Shown in pieces: positions 1 to 11,954 of a DNA stretch of 64,000 bases. The translations under genes and the position numbers were made by a program. How positions within the stretch are numbered: the first letter of the stretch is position 1; the number at the start of each line of letters is the position of its first letter. Origin of the DNA: Locusta migratoria (lineage: Eukaryota > Arthropoda > Insecta > Orthoptera > Acrididae). The notes beneath the pieces are model-generated. The model ran no database searches, was not told the DNA's origin, and worked only from the letters and a program-made list of their open reading frames with translations. Location: assembly GCA_026315105.1 (NCBI GenBank), contig CM048744.1, positions 905,615,094 through 905,679,093 of the forward strand. Reading direction: 5' to 3'.

Positions 1-915
1 ATAGAGCTGCTGCAGGTAGAATTGGTATCTGATGACCTAGAGGTAATTGTGGCTCATGCTTCCAACGATGGCTGTCTTTACAGTGACTCACATAGTGCTT
101 GACAGATCGGTAGTGACCTTTCCAGTAATACCTGCGTCTGATTCCAGGGTCTTCACGAATCCCAGATGGTCTGATATTGGAGCATCGTAGAAATAGTAGA
201 AATACTTAGGAATAGCTGGCTGGAGATGAGCAGGAACGGCCATTAGCCATTTGGGGCCTAGTGGTTCGTAGTCGCTCTTATACAATGTCCCATTTATAAG
301 TTGACAGTCTCACTTGGTCGGTTCTCCTTTCTCCAAGCCTCTATGGTTTATAATAATGACTGATATTCCCTCTGTTAAGCTGTAATCTCACCTATCTCAG
401 TGAGGGCTAAAATTTCATCCACACTCTCGTGATCAGCTAATGGATTCCTCGCAAGGCACTCGGCTTGCTTGTGTTGGCGCCCGTTTTTGTTACATTGTAA
501 TCTTGCTAGTCGACCTTGATGGATCTTTCAAACTGGTTAGCCATCGTAAAGAATGGCGGTCTGTCACACACGGTGAATGGTTTACCGAATAAACATGGGC
601 GGAACTTGATAGCACAGACAATGGGGAGAAACTCCTTCTCGGTTGTAGAGTACTTTATCTCGGACTTTGAGAGAATTGTTGATTCAAAGTATATCACCTT
701 TTCAGCACCAACCTGAATTTGTACCAGCACTGCACAAACCCTATAACCGCTAGCGTCTGTCTGAAGTACGGTTTCCGCATTCTTGTTGTATAGGGCTACA
801 AATGGTGCGTGAGTTAGAGCCTGCTTAAGAGCCCGGAAAGCTCGTTCTTTCATCTCATCCCAGAAATACTTTGCGTCTCCCTGCAGAATCAAGCTTACAC
901 ACCGAATTTCCAAAA
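1..915 (-). mobile_element. Ty3/gypsy pol fragment (RNase H to integrase N-terminus)
   Basis: Degraded polyprotein read on the minus strand. The segment 919-506 gives an RNase H domain of the gypsy type, with TDASGY, the YSTTEKE motif and a decayed TDHHAL-like block (CDRPPFF). Further along (285-88) the residues EPLGPKWLM and SDHLGFVKT match the H-x-G-x-x-K region before the gypsy integrase zinc finger. Frameshifts and stops separate the parts, so this is dead. The upstream reverse transcriptase is not visible because a SINE sits at the border and unrelated sequence follows. Clade within gypsy not assigned. Confidence 0.8.
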
Positions 916-1116
916 CCAAATGTTCAAATGTTTGTAAATCAATTGGACCAAACTGCGTGGTCTTCAGTCCGTAGCTTACAAACTACTTGAACTAAGGTAA
1001 ACCACCTAACGACAACACACACACCCTCGTCCCAGGGATGACTCGAACCTCCGACGGCGAGCAACCGTGCGTTCCTCGGCGAGCAGCTTGTAACCGCTCG
1101 GCTACATCACCGCGGC
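916..1116 (-). mobile_element. tRNA-derived SINE, subfamily 1
   Basis: Minus-strand copy with a tRNA-like head (box A near the 1116 end, box B as the GGTTCGA-type sequence around 1030-1050), a body reading ACCAAACTGCGTGGT on the plus strand, and the CAAACATTTGAACA tail. It is flanked by a 7-bp repeat TCCAAAA (909-915 and 1117-1123), a probable target-site duplication. Non-coding; it would need a LINE reverse transcriptase in trans. Confidence 0.85.
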
Positions 1117-1123
1117 TCCAAAA

Positions 1124-2280
1124 AAACACTATTCTGTACAGGGTGATGATATTACACAATTTCCTCAGTTTTTTCCTTTTGTTGGTTCGAGCCCCCAGTG
1201 CTAAAGCAAGAAAAGACAAACATCGTAATTCAGTCACCAATTCACAGCTTGTGTTTGCTTGTGGCTCCGTGAAGTGCGGCTGTAGAACCTATCTGCTATA
1301 CAAACTGGCTGTGTCGTGTCTAGGGCCCAGGCACACCTGCTGCAATGACCCCAAAATGTTCCACTGTCATAGAATATAGTTAGAATCCATTAAATACTTT
1401 TTCTAAATCCCAAACACGCAAAACAAAATCGAAGTTCTTGAAGCACCACAGAATTAATATTTGTAAGTTCCACACTAAAACACTTCGCTGAAATTTTACA
1501 AGTCCTCAAGCGACTTAACAGTCGCCCATCTTAACAACGTGTCTTGTCTGTAATACTGACACAAACATACTGCCCCTAACAAGCCAAAATGTCCACCATA
1601 AGTACCTTTGCTGGCTTACTCTGAAGTCAAATCAATATCTTATTTTCACAAAATTAACTCTTTTGCACAAAATACAAATGAAATAAATACATGTGAATAA
1701 AGTATTTAACGGAAACATTCCGCTGAAACAGAATATAGCAACAAAAACATAGTACATATCGTAGTTTTTGTATTAGCAAAAACAAACTTTCCTACCTTTG
1801 CTTTTTCAGTATTTAAACATTGATTATTCACTGCACTATTGATCCTTTGGTTTCATTAACTATTTACGTAGGTGTAGTTTACCGTATTGCCGCTAATAGT
1901 ACAGTTACTTTTATTTATTAAAAATCCTGTTTTTATTCCTGGAAATCATGTTATTCGCCTCTAATTCTAATTTACTGAATTTTGGCAACAAACTAAATGT
2001 ACATTATTAATAGTACTCAGTTAGATCTACCACTTGGCAGCTTGTACGCAATATTTGGTTAAACCGTTTTCAAGATATATCGTTTACGAAATTGTTATTT
2101 TGTAATGATTTTCATTTACTATAACTCAAAAACTATTAAAATAATAGGAGGCGTGTTTATATCAAGCATCCGTCCAGTCGTTACCTTTAAAATGAGCCTA
2201 TGGGGACTTCGTATCATATATGGATCAGTAGTTATTAATTTTCGAGTGCTTTATTGCATATTTCTCCAAGGCCAAACAGG
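1124..2280. other. No recognisable gene
   Basis: AT-rich sequence after the SINE. Short open frames here have no motif I recognise, and no splice-flanked exon for the receptor TM1-TM2 region could be found. Confidence 0.5.
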
Positions 2281-2282
2281 GC

Positions 2283-3424
2283 TAGATTAGATTAGATTAG
2301 ATTAATACTTGTTCCATAGATCATGAATACGACACTTCATAATGATGTGGAACGTATCAGTTAAATGAAGTGTGTCTATACATAATATTACATGACACTC
2401 AATATTTGAAACTTTTTTTAAATTTTTTTAATTTTTAATTTTTTTAAGTTTTTCCTAAAGTACTAAGTTTTGTCTAGAAATTCGTCTAATGTGTAGAAGG
2501 AATTGCCATTCAGAAATTCTCTTAATTTATTTTTAAATGCTAGTTGGCTATCTGTCAGAATTTTGATACTACTTGGTAAGTGACCAAAGACTTTTGTGGC
2601 AGAATAATTAACCCCTTTCTGTGACAGAGCTAAATTTAACCTTGAATAGTGTATGTCACCCTTTCTCCTAGTGTTGTAGCTATGCACACTGCTGTTACAT
2701 TTGAATTCAGTGGGATTGTTAATAACAAATTTCATAAGTGAATATATATATTGTGAAGCTACTGTGGAGATTCCTAGATCCTTAAACAAATGTCTGCAGG
2801 GTGATCTTGGGTGGGCTCCAGCAATTATTCTGATGACCCGCTTTTTGGCAATGAATACTTTCTTACTACATGATAAATTGTCCCAGAATATGATACCATA
2901 AGAAATCAGAGAATGAAAATAGGCATAGCATGCTAGTTTACTGAGTTGTACATCACCAAAGTTTTCAATCACCCTAATAGCATAAGTAGCTGAGCTCAAA
3001 CGTTTCAGCAGATCTTCAATGTGTTTCTTCCAATTCAACCCCTCATCAATGCATCAACCTAAAAATTTTGAATATTCTACCTTCGCTATAGATTTCTGGT
3101 TGAAGTCAATATTAATTAATGGTGTGATGCCATTTATTGTGTGAAACTGAATATACTGTGTTTTTTCAAAATTTAAAGAGAGTCCATTTACAGAGAACCA
3201 CCTAATAATTCTCTGAAATACTTCATTGACAATTTCATCAGTTAATTCCTGTGATTCGGGTCTGATAGTGATACTTGTATCATCAGCAAAGAGAACTAGC
3301 TTGGCATCTTTATGAATATAGAAAGGCAAATCATTAATATATATTAAGAACAGCAAAGATCCCAGTACCGAACCCTGTGGCAACCCATGCTTGATAGTTC
3401 CCCAGTTTGAGGACTCGGCTGTTT
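2283..3424 (-). mobile_element. Jockey-like non-LTR retrotransposon, 5'-truncated
   Basis: Minus-strand 3' half of a LINE. Reading down from 3424, the frame gives the reverse transcriptase block HGLPQGSVLG, YINDLPF and the catalytic FADDTS (about 3280), then the thumb and C-terminal region with NTRRKGDIHY and FGHLPSSIK, ending at a stop near 2463. One in-frame TGA (near 3054) interrupts otherwise continuous coding, so the copy is young but inactive. The 3' end carries a short GATTA-type repeat (2283-2305). Endonuclease and ORF1 are absent. The jockey group is assigned by eye. Confidence 0.8.
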
Positions 3425-3439
3425 TTGTATATTATGTGA

Positions 3440-4049
3440 ATTACTTATATCAACTTTCTCAACTCTTCCAGTTTGGTATGATTTAAACGCTATGGTTTCT
3501 CACGCCATTCGCTGCATAACGGCCTAGATTTTCCAGTCACGTGTCTATACACAAAGCGAGCGACCAGTCGCTCATTTGACAGATTAGAGGTGCCGCTATC
3601 TATTGACTAATCTTTGGGCTACAACGACTCAGTAACTGTTAAAACACATCACGATTTCAGTGCATATGCGCGCGATTTACCACAGAATTGCAGACTTCAA
3701 GTGCCCCCACGAAGCTGTCCACTTACAATGCTCCCACTTGCTACCACATACACGGAGTGGATTGTGTAGCAAGTAGCACCATAAAACTAAATATTTTATT
3801 TAAAAACTGACAAAAATGTCATGTATACTTTAAATACTTTTATACGCTAAATTATGCGGCAGCACTTTCTAAATTTCGAACTATTTGCCCCAAAAAAATC
3901 TTTTGTACATATTTGTAAATCACCACAACTATTAATTTTCGTAATCTGAGATTCTGAACTCGTGTTTTTCTTTTTGTGTATGTGTGTGTCTAGAACAATG
4001 TGTCTGGCAAAGAAAAATTAAATCAATTTACATGTATTTTAAATATATA
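3440..4049. other. No recognisable gene
   Basis: Mixed-composition sequence between a LINE and a Tc1 element. No coding or repeat signature recognised. Confidence 0.5.
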
Positions 4050-4051
4050 TA

Positions 4052-5401
4052 CACTCTTGGCCATTAAAATTGCTACACCATGAAGATGACGTTCTACAGA
4101 CGCCCGATTTAACCGGTAGGAATAAGATGCTATGATATGCAAACGATTAGCTTTTCAGAGCAGACACCAGTGGCGACACCTACAATGTGCTGACATGAGC
4201 AAAGTTTCTAACCGATTTCTCATACACAAACCGCAGTTGACCGGCGTTGCCTGATGAAACGTTGTGATCCCTCCTGTAAGGAGGAGAAATGCGTATCATC
4301 ACGCTTCCGACTTCGATAATGGTCGTATTGTAGACTATCGCGATTGCGGTTTATCATATCGCGACATTGCTGCTCGCATTGGTTGCGATCCAATGACTGT
4401 TAGCAAAAAATGGAATCGGTGGATTCAGGAGGACAGTAGGGAACGCCGTGCTGGATCCCAACGGCCTCGTATCACTGGCAGTCGAGATGTCAGGCATCTT
4501 ATCTGTATGGCTGTAACGGAGCGTGCATCCACGTCTCGATCCCTGAGCCAACTTATGGAGACGTTTGCAACACAACATCTACTTGCACGAACAGTTCATC
4601 GACGTTTGCAGCAGCATGGACTATCGGCTCGGAGACCATAGCTGCGGTTACCCTTGACGCTGTATCACAGACATGAGCGTCGGCGATGGCGTACGCAACG
4701 ACGAGGCTGGGTGCACGAATGGCAAAACGTCATGTTTTTGGATGAATTCAGGTTCTATTTACAGCATCATGATGGTCGCATCCGTGTTTGGCGACATCGC
4801 GGTGAACGCACACTGGAAGCCTGTATTCGTCATCGCCATACTGGCATATCACCAGGCGTGATGGTACAGGTTGCCATTGGTTACACATCGCGGTCACCTC
4901 TTTTTCACGTCGACGGAACATTGAACAGTGGCCGTTATATTTCATATGTATTACGACCCATACATTCGATCCCTGCAATACCCTACATTTCAGCAGGATA
5001 ATGCACGATCGCATATTGCAGGTTCTGTATATGCCTTTCTGGATACGGAAAATGTTGGACTGCTTCTCAGGCCAGCTCATTCTCTAGATCTGTCACCAAC
5101 TGAAAACATCTGGTCAATGGTGGCCGAGTAACTTGCTCATCACAAAACGCCAGTCACTACTCTTGATGAACTGTGGTATCGTGTTGAAGCTGCATCTCTA
5201 TTTGACTCAATGCCCAGGCTTATCAAGGCCGTTATTACGGCGAGAGGTGGTTGTTCTGCGTACTGTTTTCTCAGGTTCTATGTACCCAAATTGCGTGAAA
5301 ATGTAATCACATGTCAGTTCTAGTATAATATATTTGTCTAATGAATACCCGTTCATCATCTGCATTTCATTTTGGTGTAGCAATTTTAATGGCCAGTAGT
5401 G
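4052..5401 (+). mobile_element. Tc1-like DNA transposon, complete ends
   Basis: A 1350-bp element bounded by about 29-bp inverted terminal repeats (CACTCTTGGCCATTAAAATT inward at 4052, its complement ending at 5401) that differ at two positions. TA dinucleotides flank both ends (4050-4051 and 5402-5403), the Tc1/mariner target duplication. The internal transposase gene is broken, so this copy could move only in trans. A related copy lies at 60969. Confidence 0.92.
4264..5131 (+). pseudogene. Tc1-like transposase, frameshifted
   Basis: The N-terminal part has the helix-turn-helix DNA-binding domain (DFDNGRIVDYRDCGLSYRD, then GCDPMTVSKKWNRW). The catalytic domain shows the first acidic motif as FLDEFRF (normally SDES), then in another frame the second aspartate in FQQDNARSH and the glutamate in SPTENIWS, 34 residues later, the DD34E spacing of Tc1. 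The expected ATG has become ATC (the sister copy at 61200 keeps ATG), and at least two frameshifts separate the domains. Such enzymes cut and paste the element at its terminal repeats; this one cannot be functional. Confidence 0.88.
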
Positions 5402-5403
5402 TA

Positions 5404-5724
5404 GTTATGTCCTTTTATACATATTGATATTTATAGTTTGTAGCTCAACACAAAATTACTTATTTATCTGAAGCATTAAGTTTCCTTACTTGTTTGCACC
5501 GACCCTACCACATCTTCCATGTTGTTCTTACCCCATGACTGTGGCACACTCCACTCTCCTTGGCGCAGTTATTCGACTCTCCTGTCAGATGGTTGATAAT
5601 CACCAGCAAGAAATAAAGAAAATCGCCCAATGAGTTTTCATCTAAAGAAACATATCCCCTGGGTACCACTGAGCAGTCAGACCTATATGCCATCCAAAGT
5701 TGAAAGTGCTAAGCCTAAATCTCG
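5404..5724. other. No recognisable gene
   Basis: Short stretch between the Tc1 element and a LINE fragment. Its open frames show no recognised motif. Confidence 0.4.
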
Positions 5725-6240
5725 GGGTAAGAATGGCTATGGGAAGAAAAGCGTTTCTGAAGCAGCGAATTTGTTGACATCCAGTTTTAATTTAAATGTT
5801 AGGAAGTCCTTTGTGAAGCCATTTGTCTGGAGTATATCATTGTATGGGAGTGAAACATGGACGATCAGAAGTTCAGACAAATAATGATAGAAGCTTTTGA
5901 AATGCGGTGCTACCGACGAATGATGAAAATTAGATCATGTAACAAATGACGAGGTGCTTCACCGAATTAGGGAGAAGAGGAGATTCTGGGATATCCTGCC
6001 TAAGAGAAGGGATAGATTGGTGGTACACATTCTGAGACATCAAAGAATCGTCAACTTAGCATTAGAGGAGAGTGTGTGGGGTAAAAATCGTAGAGGGAGA
6101 CCGGGGGACGAATAGAGTGAGCAGATTCATAAGGATGTAGGCTGCCGAACTTATTTTCATATGAAAAGACTTGCACAGGACAGGGTAGCATGGAGAGCTG
6201 CATCAAACTTGTCTGCAGACTGAAGACCACAACAACATCA
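5725..6240 (+). mobile_element. RTE-like non-LTR retrotransposon, 3' end fragment
   Basis: Plus-strand remnant of the LINE family also seen at 11955, 23196, 39095 and 63715. Pieces of the C-terminal region after the reverse transcriptase are visible in several frames: SLYGSETWTI, the AVLPT block equivalent to the CYRR motif, and the end equivalent to HGELHQT followed by the GAAGACCACAACAACA terminus near 6240. Many stops. The clade is my best guess; CR1-type placement is not excluded. Confidence 0.75.
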
Positions 6241-6334
6241 ATGTTTAGGCCGCTCCTAACATGGGGTACAGATGCCCTTGTAGCCACGCCTATGGAGTAT
6301 AGACGCTACAACTAGTAGGATTTGAAGAACGTTC

Positions 6335-6750
6335 TTGCACTTTTCCACCGTTGGGACTTTCAAATCCTCTTCTTCTTTCAAACTGTTGACTGTTTACTTC
6401 AGTTATCCTGGCAAGGGACCCATACAGGGTGTTTCAATCCAGCAACCCAGAGCCGAATGGACCCAGGATATTATTAATGAGGTTGTTAGTCCTCCCTCTC
6501 CTTTTCCCTATCCAATTGCTAAGAGAGACCCCAGGCCTAGAACTGCACTCGTGGTAATATAATGCTAAGTTATGCTATTGCATCTTTTAATACTATGAAT
6601 GGTGAACATTTTGTGGGGTTTAAGTTATTTTGATAGAAATGTGTAATTGCTCAGTTGTCTTCCACGTCTAAATTGTAAACAATCACAATTATATTGGGGT
6701 ATGTTTAGAATAATTTCTACAGTCTAGTGTTGTTTTAACCAGCTACGATG
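6335..6750. other. No recognisable gene
   Basis: Contains one 75-codon open frame without recognised motifs and the phrase TACAGGGTGTTTCAATCC at about 6424, a short motif common at the ends of several insect repeats. Nothing else supported. Confidence 0.4.
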
Positions 6751-6761
6751 GACTAAAATAA

Positions 6762-6953
6762 GCCAGCCACATTGAGTGAGTGGTCTGCATCGCGACAGTC
6801 ACGTTCTGCACGGCCGATACGGTCGGAGGTTCGAATCCCGCCCCTCGAGCATCGATATTTGTGCTGTCTTTAGCATTAGCTAGTTCATAAGTAGTTTTTA
6901 AGTTTAGGGACTGAGGACCCCATAGTTAAGTCTCTGTAGTTCTACAAACATTT
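6762..6953 (+). mobile_element. tRNA-derived SINE, subfamily 2
   Basis: tRNA-like head with a box B sequence GGTTCGAATCCCG at about 6829, a body with GGGACTGAGGACCCC, and the ACAAACATTTGA tail. An 11-bp duplication GACTAAAATAA flanks it (6751-6761 and 6954-6964). The head is partly decayed at its 5' end. Confidence 0.88.
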
Positions 6954-7138
6954 GACTAAAATAAAAAATTAATTAAAGCTGTTTCTTTTTACATGTAGCG
7001 AGATATATACCCTGAATTCCCTAACAACAAGATCGCGTTGTCATTCTAGTAACGTTTTGTTCAAATAGTGAGCGTAATAATTTATTTTTATCTTGGTTAA
7101 CGTTGATTTTATCTAATGCCTTTCTTGTCTTTCTTCAG

Positions 7139-7301
7139 GAAGCTGTTTGGGACTGTAAATTACTATTCAGCATTTGGCAATATTTTATCCTGGCAAATTA
7201 TAGTTGGATATTGATGGAAGCCCTATACTTAAATTACCTGGTTTCAAATGCTGTATATTCTAACAGAACTAGTGTGAAAATCTACATCATTTTAGGTTGG
7301 G
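7139..7301 (+). CDS. Class B GPCR, exon A (end of ECL1, TM3, ICL2, start of TM4)
   Basis: 163-bp internal exon. The acceptor is a pyrimidine-rich tract ending in TTTCTTCAG at 7138; the donor is G|GTAAGT at 7302. It is read from phase 0 and leaves one base (phase 1). The product begins EAVWDC, whose cysteine is the TM3 cysteine that bonds to ECL2, then QYFILANYSWILMEALYLN (TM3) and IYIILGWG (TM4, with the near-invariant GWG). Secretin-family receptors bind peptide hormones at the cell surface and usually couple to Gs. The usual EGLYLH signature at the base of TM3 reads EALYLN here. The preceding exons should encode the extracellular domain, TM1 and TM2; none was found in 1-7138. Confidence 0.88.
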
Positions 7302-7384
7302 GTAAGTATATTGACATCATAACTAATTACTTATATATTCGTAGTATCAGTAGTAGTAGTAGGCGCAACAGAACAACCGTGTGA

Positions 7385-7548
7385 ACTGAGGTGCCCTGCT
7401 GTGGTGCACATGGTCGTACCTCATCAGAGGTCTCAGTTCTCTCTAGGGCATGGTGTTTGTGTAAGTTTAGTTTAAGTAGTTCGTAAGCTTAGAGACCAAT
7501 GACAACCCTTGTTAGGTTCCACAACTTTACAAACATTTGAACATTTGA
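7385..7548 (+). mobile_element. Degenerate SINE remnant
   Basis: The tail and body of the local SINE family are clear (TTTAAGTAGTTCGTAAGC, then CAAACATTTGAACATTTGA), but the tRNA-like head is badly decayed. It lies 80 bp downstream of exon A in intron 1. Confidence 0.65.
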
Positions 7549-7559
7549 ATAGTAGTAGT

Positions 7560-8116
7560 TGATGATGATGTGGTGGAAGTGGTATTGTTGTTATGGTTGC
7601 CATAATGCAGCAATTTACATATATTTGAACTTGATTACGTCAACCAAGCCTTTGTCTGATTCTATATAAATTTTTTATTTATTAATTTATTTATTTCTTG
7701 TTGTGATTATAACACAGGATAAAAAATGTGTTAATTTGAAATAATGTTTGATTAGAAACTATGGGAGTATATAAAAGAAAACAAAATGATTTTGTATGGC
7801 AGTAAACAATGGCTGTGGTTCTCTTACAACAAATCAACACTACAAAATAATGAGTGTTAGAGAAAATAAATATCTCAAATATATGATTACAATAAAAGTA
7901 GACAAGGAAACAAAAAGAGATTTGTGAATGTATTTGCAGTTAACAGTAAACGAAATATTACACACTGTAGGGAACTCTTCTCTTGCGTAAAAATACCCTT
8001 CCAATAGGAACTGCCGTAAGTTATTTTCTAATAGGAATTGTCCCAAGTGTTTTATTTATTTAAGAAGAACTCATCTTCTAGGAAATACTAACTTCTTGAA
8101 GCGAAGCGTGCCATAC
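7560..8116. other. Intron sequence, no recognisable gene
   Basis: AT-rich intron 1 sequence with short simple repeats near 7560 (GATGATG) and 7677 (TTTATTTATT). Confidence 0.4.
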
Positions 8117-10443
8117 TTAGATTTGCCTGTTCATGGTGGATAACATGTTTCCTTCTGGTATCAAGAATATGGCATGCACTGTTAGGATTGAAAAAGTTTT
8201 TCTTTCCTTGTAAAGTACATCAAAGAGAATATATATTGTGATTTCAAATTTCAGGAAAAGATCCACGCAAGTGGCTCTATATTGGACGCCACACATCGTC
8301 CTTATAGCTCCTTTTTCCATGTTTTAGCAAGTAGCTCGTTTCCCCAAAATATAATGCTTGTGTCAGGAGAGGAATCAGGATTGCTCGATGGGTAGATTGG
8401 GTAGAATTTTCATCGATGTCTTCGACAGAGATGATTTCTGTGGCATGGAGATGGGATTGTGAATTGCATATGAATGCCCTGGGATGTTGTGGATGTTGGG
8501 TGGGTGACGGAACGCCACTTTAGGAGGGGTCATAAGGATGTTGGGTCGGATGTCTCTGATTTCAGAGCATGATGACAGGTAATCAAAGCTTTGATGAAGG
8601 ATGCGATTTAATTGTTCAAATCCAGGGTTGTACTTAGTGACAAAAAGGATATTCATTTGCAGCTTGTTATTAGGGTTATTGGTGGTCTGTGGGGATATGG
8701 CATGGGAAATATGTTTGCAGAATAGGTCAGTAGGGTAATGTCTGTCTGTGAAAGCCTTTGTGGGACTTTCAGTATATTGGATTAGGGCCGTCACATAACT
8801 CCAGAATCATCTTCCACTGGTAGCAAGGCTCTATGGGAAGGATTTTTTGATGGGGAATGGATGGCAACTGTCAAAGTGATGGTAATGTTTGTAATTAGTA
8901 GGTTTAATGTGGAGGTGAGGATGGAGCCGTTAGTGAGGTTGAGCTTAACATCCAGGAAGGTGACATACCAGGTTGAGAAAGACCAAGTGAACCTGATGGA
9001 AGAGAAATATTTGAAGTTGTGAAGGAACAAGGATAGGGTAACCTTGCTCCAAATCATGAAAATATCATCAATGAACTTGAACCAGACCAAGAATTTGGTA
9101 TTTTGGGAGACTAGGTAGGTTTCCTCTAGACAGCCCATAAAGAGGTAGGCTCTGGAGGGTGCCAGGCAGGTGCCCATGGCTGTGCTGTGGGTCTGATTAT
9201 ATATTTTTCCCTTAAAGGAAAAATAATTCTTTGTTAGCATGTAGCTGGTAAGAGCTATAAAGATGAGATATTGGGCTCGGAGTCTGTAGGACACAGCGAA
9301 AGGTATTGTTCAAGACCAGCAAGATCTTGGGTTTGTGGAATACTGGTGTAGAGCACGGAGGCATCAACAGTGACACATAAAGATAGAAGAGGTGTTTGGT
9401 ATCTTGGTCGTGGGAAGTCATGTTTTGAACAATTTATGGGAGTTGTTGGTCACCAGCGACTGATCTTCTTACAGTGGGCACATTGAAACTAGCCATAATT
9501 GGGCATCCAGGATTGATTTCATGATTTTTGGGATCATGTAAAAGGTACGGGTGGGTGAGGAGCGGGACTCGGAGGACAGGTTCTGGTAAGAGTTGTAAGA
9601 TTTTGGCAGGGACTGTAGGTCATGTTGTACTCTTGGGAAGAGGCCGTCCTGGCACAACTTATAGGTGGAAGAATCAGAAATCTGACATAGCCTTTTTGTC
9701 ACCTAATCATTGTGGTTCTTCACAATGGTGGTGGAACATTTGTCTCCAGGCAGAATGATTGGAATGAGATCTAGAATGAAACCTTCACTCTGCAGCGGAG
9801 TGTATTCTGATATGGAACATCCTGGCAGATTAAAATTGTATGCCTAAATCTGTGATCTTCGTCGTTTGCGATCAAGCGCACCACTGTCTGAGCTATCCCG
9901 GCACGCTCCAAAATCTGTTCTCACAACCTTACTTCTGCCAATACCTCGCCTCCTACTTTCCAAACTTCGCAGAAGTTCTCCTGCGGTCATTACAGAACTA
10001 AAACTCCTGGAAGAAAGGATATTGTGGAGACATGGATTAGCCGGAGCCTAATGGATATTTACAGAATGGAACGTTCACTCTGCAGCAGAGTGTGTGCGCT
10101 GATATAAAGTTCTGGCATATTAGAATTGTGTGCAGGAATCGTGAAGGTTTCAGCCTGGAAACATCCCTTAAGAATGCTGGTATGATATGACAGAGGAAAG
10201 TTTCCATGGTTGAATTATTTTGGCTTTGATTGTAGGGATTGTCAGAAAGAGAGTAGGTCTTTGACAGGTCGAAAGTGAAAAAATTTGGGTGTTTGGCTGA
10301 AGGTGAGACATTGGGACAGGAGTGGACCTTATTAGGGTTGAGGTTCTTGAATAAAGTTTAACAACACTGTTCTGTGCTTGTTTAGGCTTTTGGTACTGTG
10401 GAGTTTGGGAGGATGTGGCAAGCAGAAAAGGTCTGCAGGGCAA
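8117..10443 (-). mobile_element. Penelope-like reverse transcriptase element, decayed and interrupted
   Basis: Minus-strand fragments of one reverse transcriptase in several frames, running from high to low coordinates: YMIPKI and LVSMC (about 9540-9470, the PKIHK...RPIVS region), STAMGTCLAPSRAYLFMG (about 9190-9120), the catalytic FIDDIFMIW (about 9070), then YVTFLDVKLNLTNGSI (about 8960-8920). This AMG...FIDDIF...FLDV series is typical of Penelope-like elements rather than gypsy or LINE enzymes. I could not find a GIY-YIG endonuclease. The upstream part (10443-10168) is cut off by an unrelated repeat at 9773-10130, and a SINE lies just beyond at 10471. Confidence 0.65.
9773..10130. repeat. 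Repeat with terminal direct repeats inserted in a Penelope-like element
   Basis: About 68 bp beginning AGAATGAAACCTTCACTCTG (9773-9840) recur at 10062-10130 with mismatches (ACGTTCACTCTGCAGCAGAG). The middle holds a tRNA-like segment (9870-9900, ending GTCTGAGCTATCC) and GGAAGAAAGGATATTGTGGA. It resembles a repeat I know as common in locust genomes; mobilisation mechanism unknown. Confidence 0.7.
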
Positions 10444-10470
10444 GGTCTAGGTGCTATGAAGGGATCAAGA

Positions 10471-10667
10471 AATGTTTCAAATGTTTGTAGGACTTATGGG
10501 ACTTAACTACGAGGTCATCAGTCCCTAAGCTTACAAACTACTTATGAACTAGCTAAGACTAAGCACGGCACAAATATCCATGCCCGAGGGGGATTCGAAC
10601 CCCCAACCATAGTGGCCGTGCAGACCGTGACTGGAGCGCCTCAATCTCCTAGGCCACTGCGGCTGGC
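10471..10667 (-). mobile_element. tRNA-derived SINE, subfamily 2
   Basis: Complete minus-strand copy with box B complement GGGGGATTCGAACCCCC, body and tail. A perfect 12-bp duplication AAGGGATCAAGA flanks it (10459-10470 and 10668-10679), so both ends are exact. It interrupts the older sequence continuing on either side. Confidence 0.93.
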
Positions 10668-10799
10668 AAGGGATCAAGAGGAGGGACATTTTGGGTGGGA
10701 TAAGGGTTGTCTAGTGGTGCATCAAGGTAGAAGTAGAATGTTAGCAGGCTGCATAACGTATGGAGGTAGTGTCTGGAATGCTCCTCCAGCTGCTGGATT

Positions 10800-11950
10800 C
10801 TGAAGTTCTTATGCTATAAAAACCACACTTCTGCGATGTGTTAACCACCATAAATCATAATAAACTTAATAACAAATCATCTGAAAATATTACTCACTGG
10901 AATGAACAATGATTTATATAAAAATATAAAACTACCCACTGAAAATAAATAAATAAAAATAACTACATATTCGTTTATGGAATAACAATCCATCATTAAG
11001 AATCTTGAAAGACATTAACAGCTAGCTTACTTCATTAAAATTCTCTGAAAATGTTAATACTTTGAGTTTCTCATTCTGTACAGATTTAATTACAATTATA
11101 CAGCAAGTATCGTTCACAAAAACTATTTTTCACATTTTTAAAACCAGTTAATAATATAATTTTAAATTCCATTGTAACACCGTTTACTTGTGTAACCTTT
11201 GATCGTAACCAATAACCTTTAGTGTTACTACAGATATTTTTATATGAACCCAGCCAGAGAGGCTGTTGCCATTCAGTAAGGTCTCTGAAATCAGTCTGAA
11301 TGTAGTCAGCGTTTGAGGTGTACAGTCAGTAATGTCAATCTGTGATATACTAAATGCTTTGTGTAACAAATATTTAAAAGATATCAAATGGCATGTATTA
11401 ATTTTACATTTACCACCTATTTATTAAAGAAACCCGAAATCAGCAGAAGAATGAACAGTCGAGTTACCCCTGCTAATGGAAGTAAGTTTCCTATATTAGA
11501 TACCAATGTAAGCAGATAATACTTGACGCCTTGTTTTGGGAATGTAAGTATATGGAGCCTCCTCAGATAATTTGTCACTACTGCATGTAACTGTTTTTCT
11601 CTAACTGTGATTATCATCTCAGAGTTATCCACTTGTTTCACTGTCTCCAGATATCTGTTTGTCATTGAAACTGCACAAATTATAATTCTAAACTCAATTT
11701 ATAACAGTTTTATATAACAAATACAACTCACATATAATGATTATTCCAAACAACAGTGAGTTCGCATACAGATTTATGGACAATCTTTTTGCACATGCAG
11801 AAATTTTGGTGGAAAACGAAAGGGTAGCAAGTGATTATAGTATAAACGTATCATGTTCACTACACTATGAGGTGGCTTGTTGAGTACAGATTGTTTGAAG
11901 ATGTAGATGAAATCGGATCCCACATGATTAATGTTTTATCAATACACAGA
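10800..11950. other. Intron sequence, no recognisable gene
   Basis: AT-rich intron 1 sequence; the open frames show no family signature. Confidence 0.5.
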
Positions 11951-11954
11951 GTGT

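Noticed and set aside
1020..1116. tRNA gene
   Set aside because: tRNA-like boxes belong to a SINE head; the same head recurs at ten other places with tails and target duplications.
2283..2305. Telomeric repeat tract
   Set aside because: The GATTA-type repeats are the 3' tail of a jockey-like LINE and differ from the insect TTAGG repeat.
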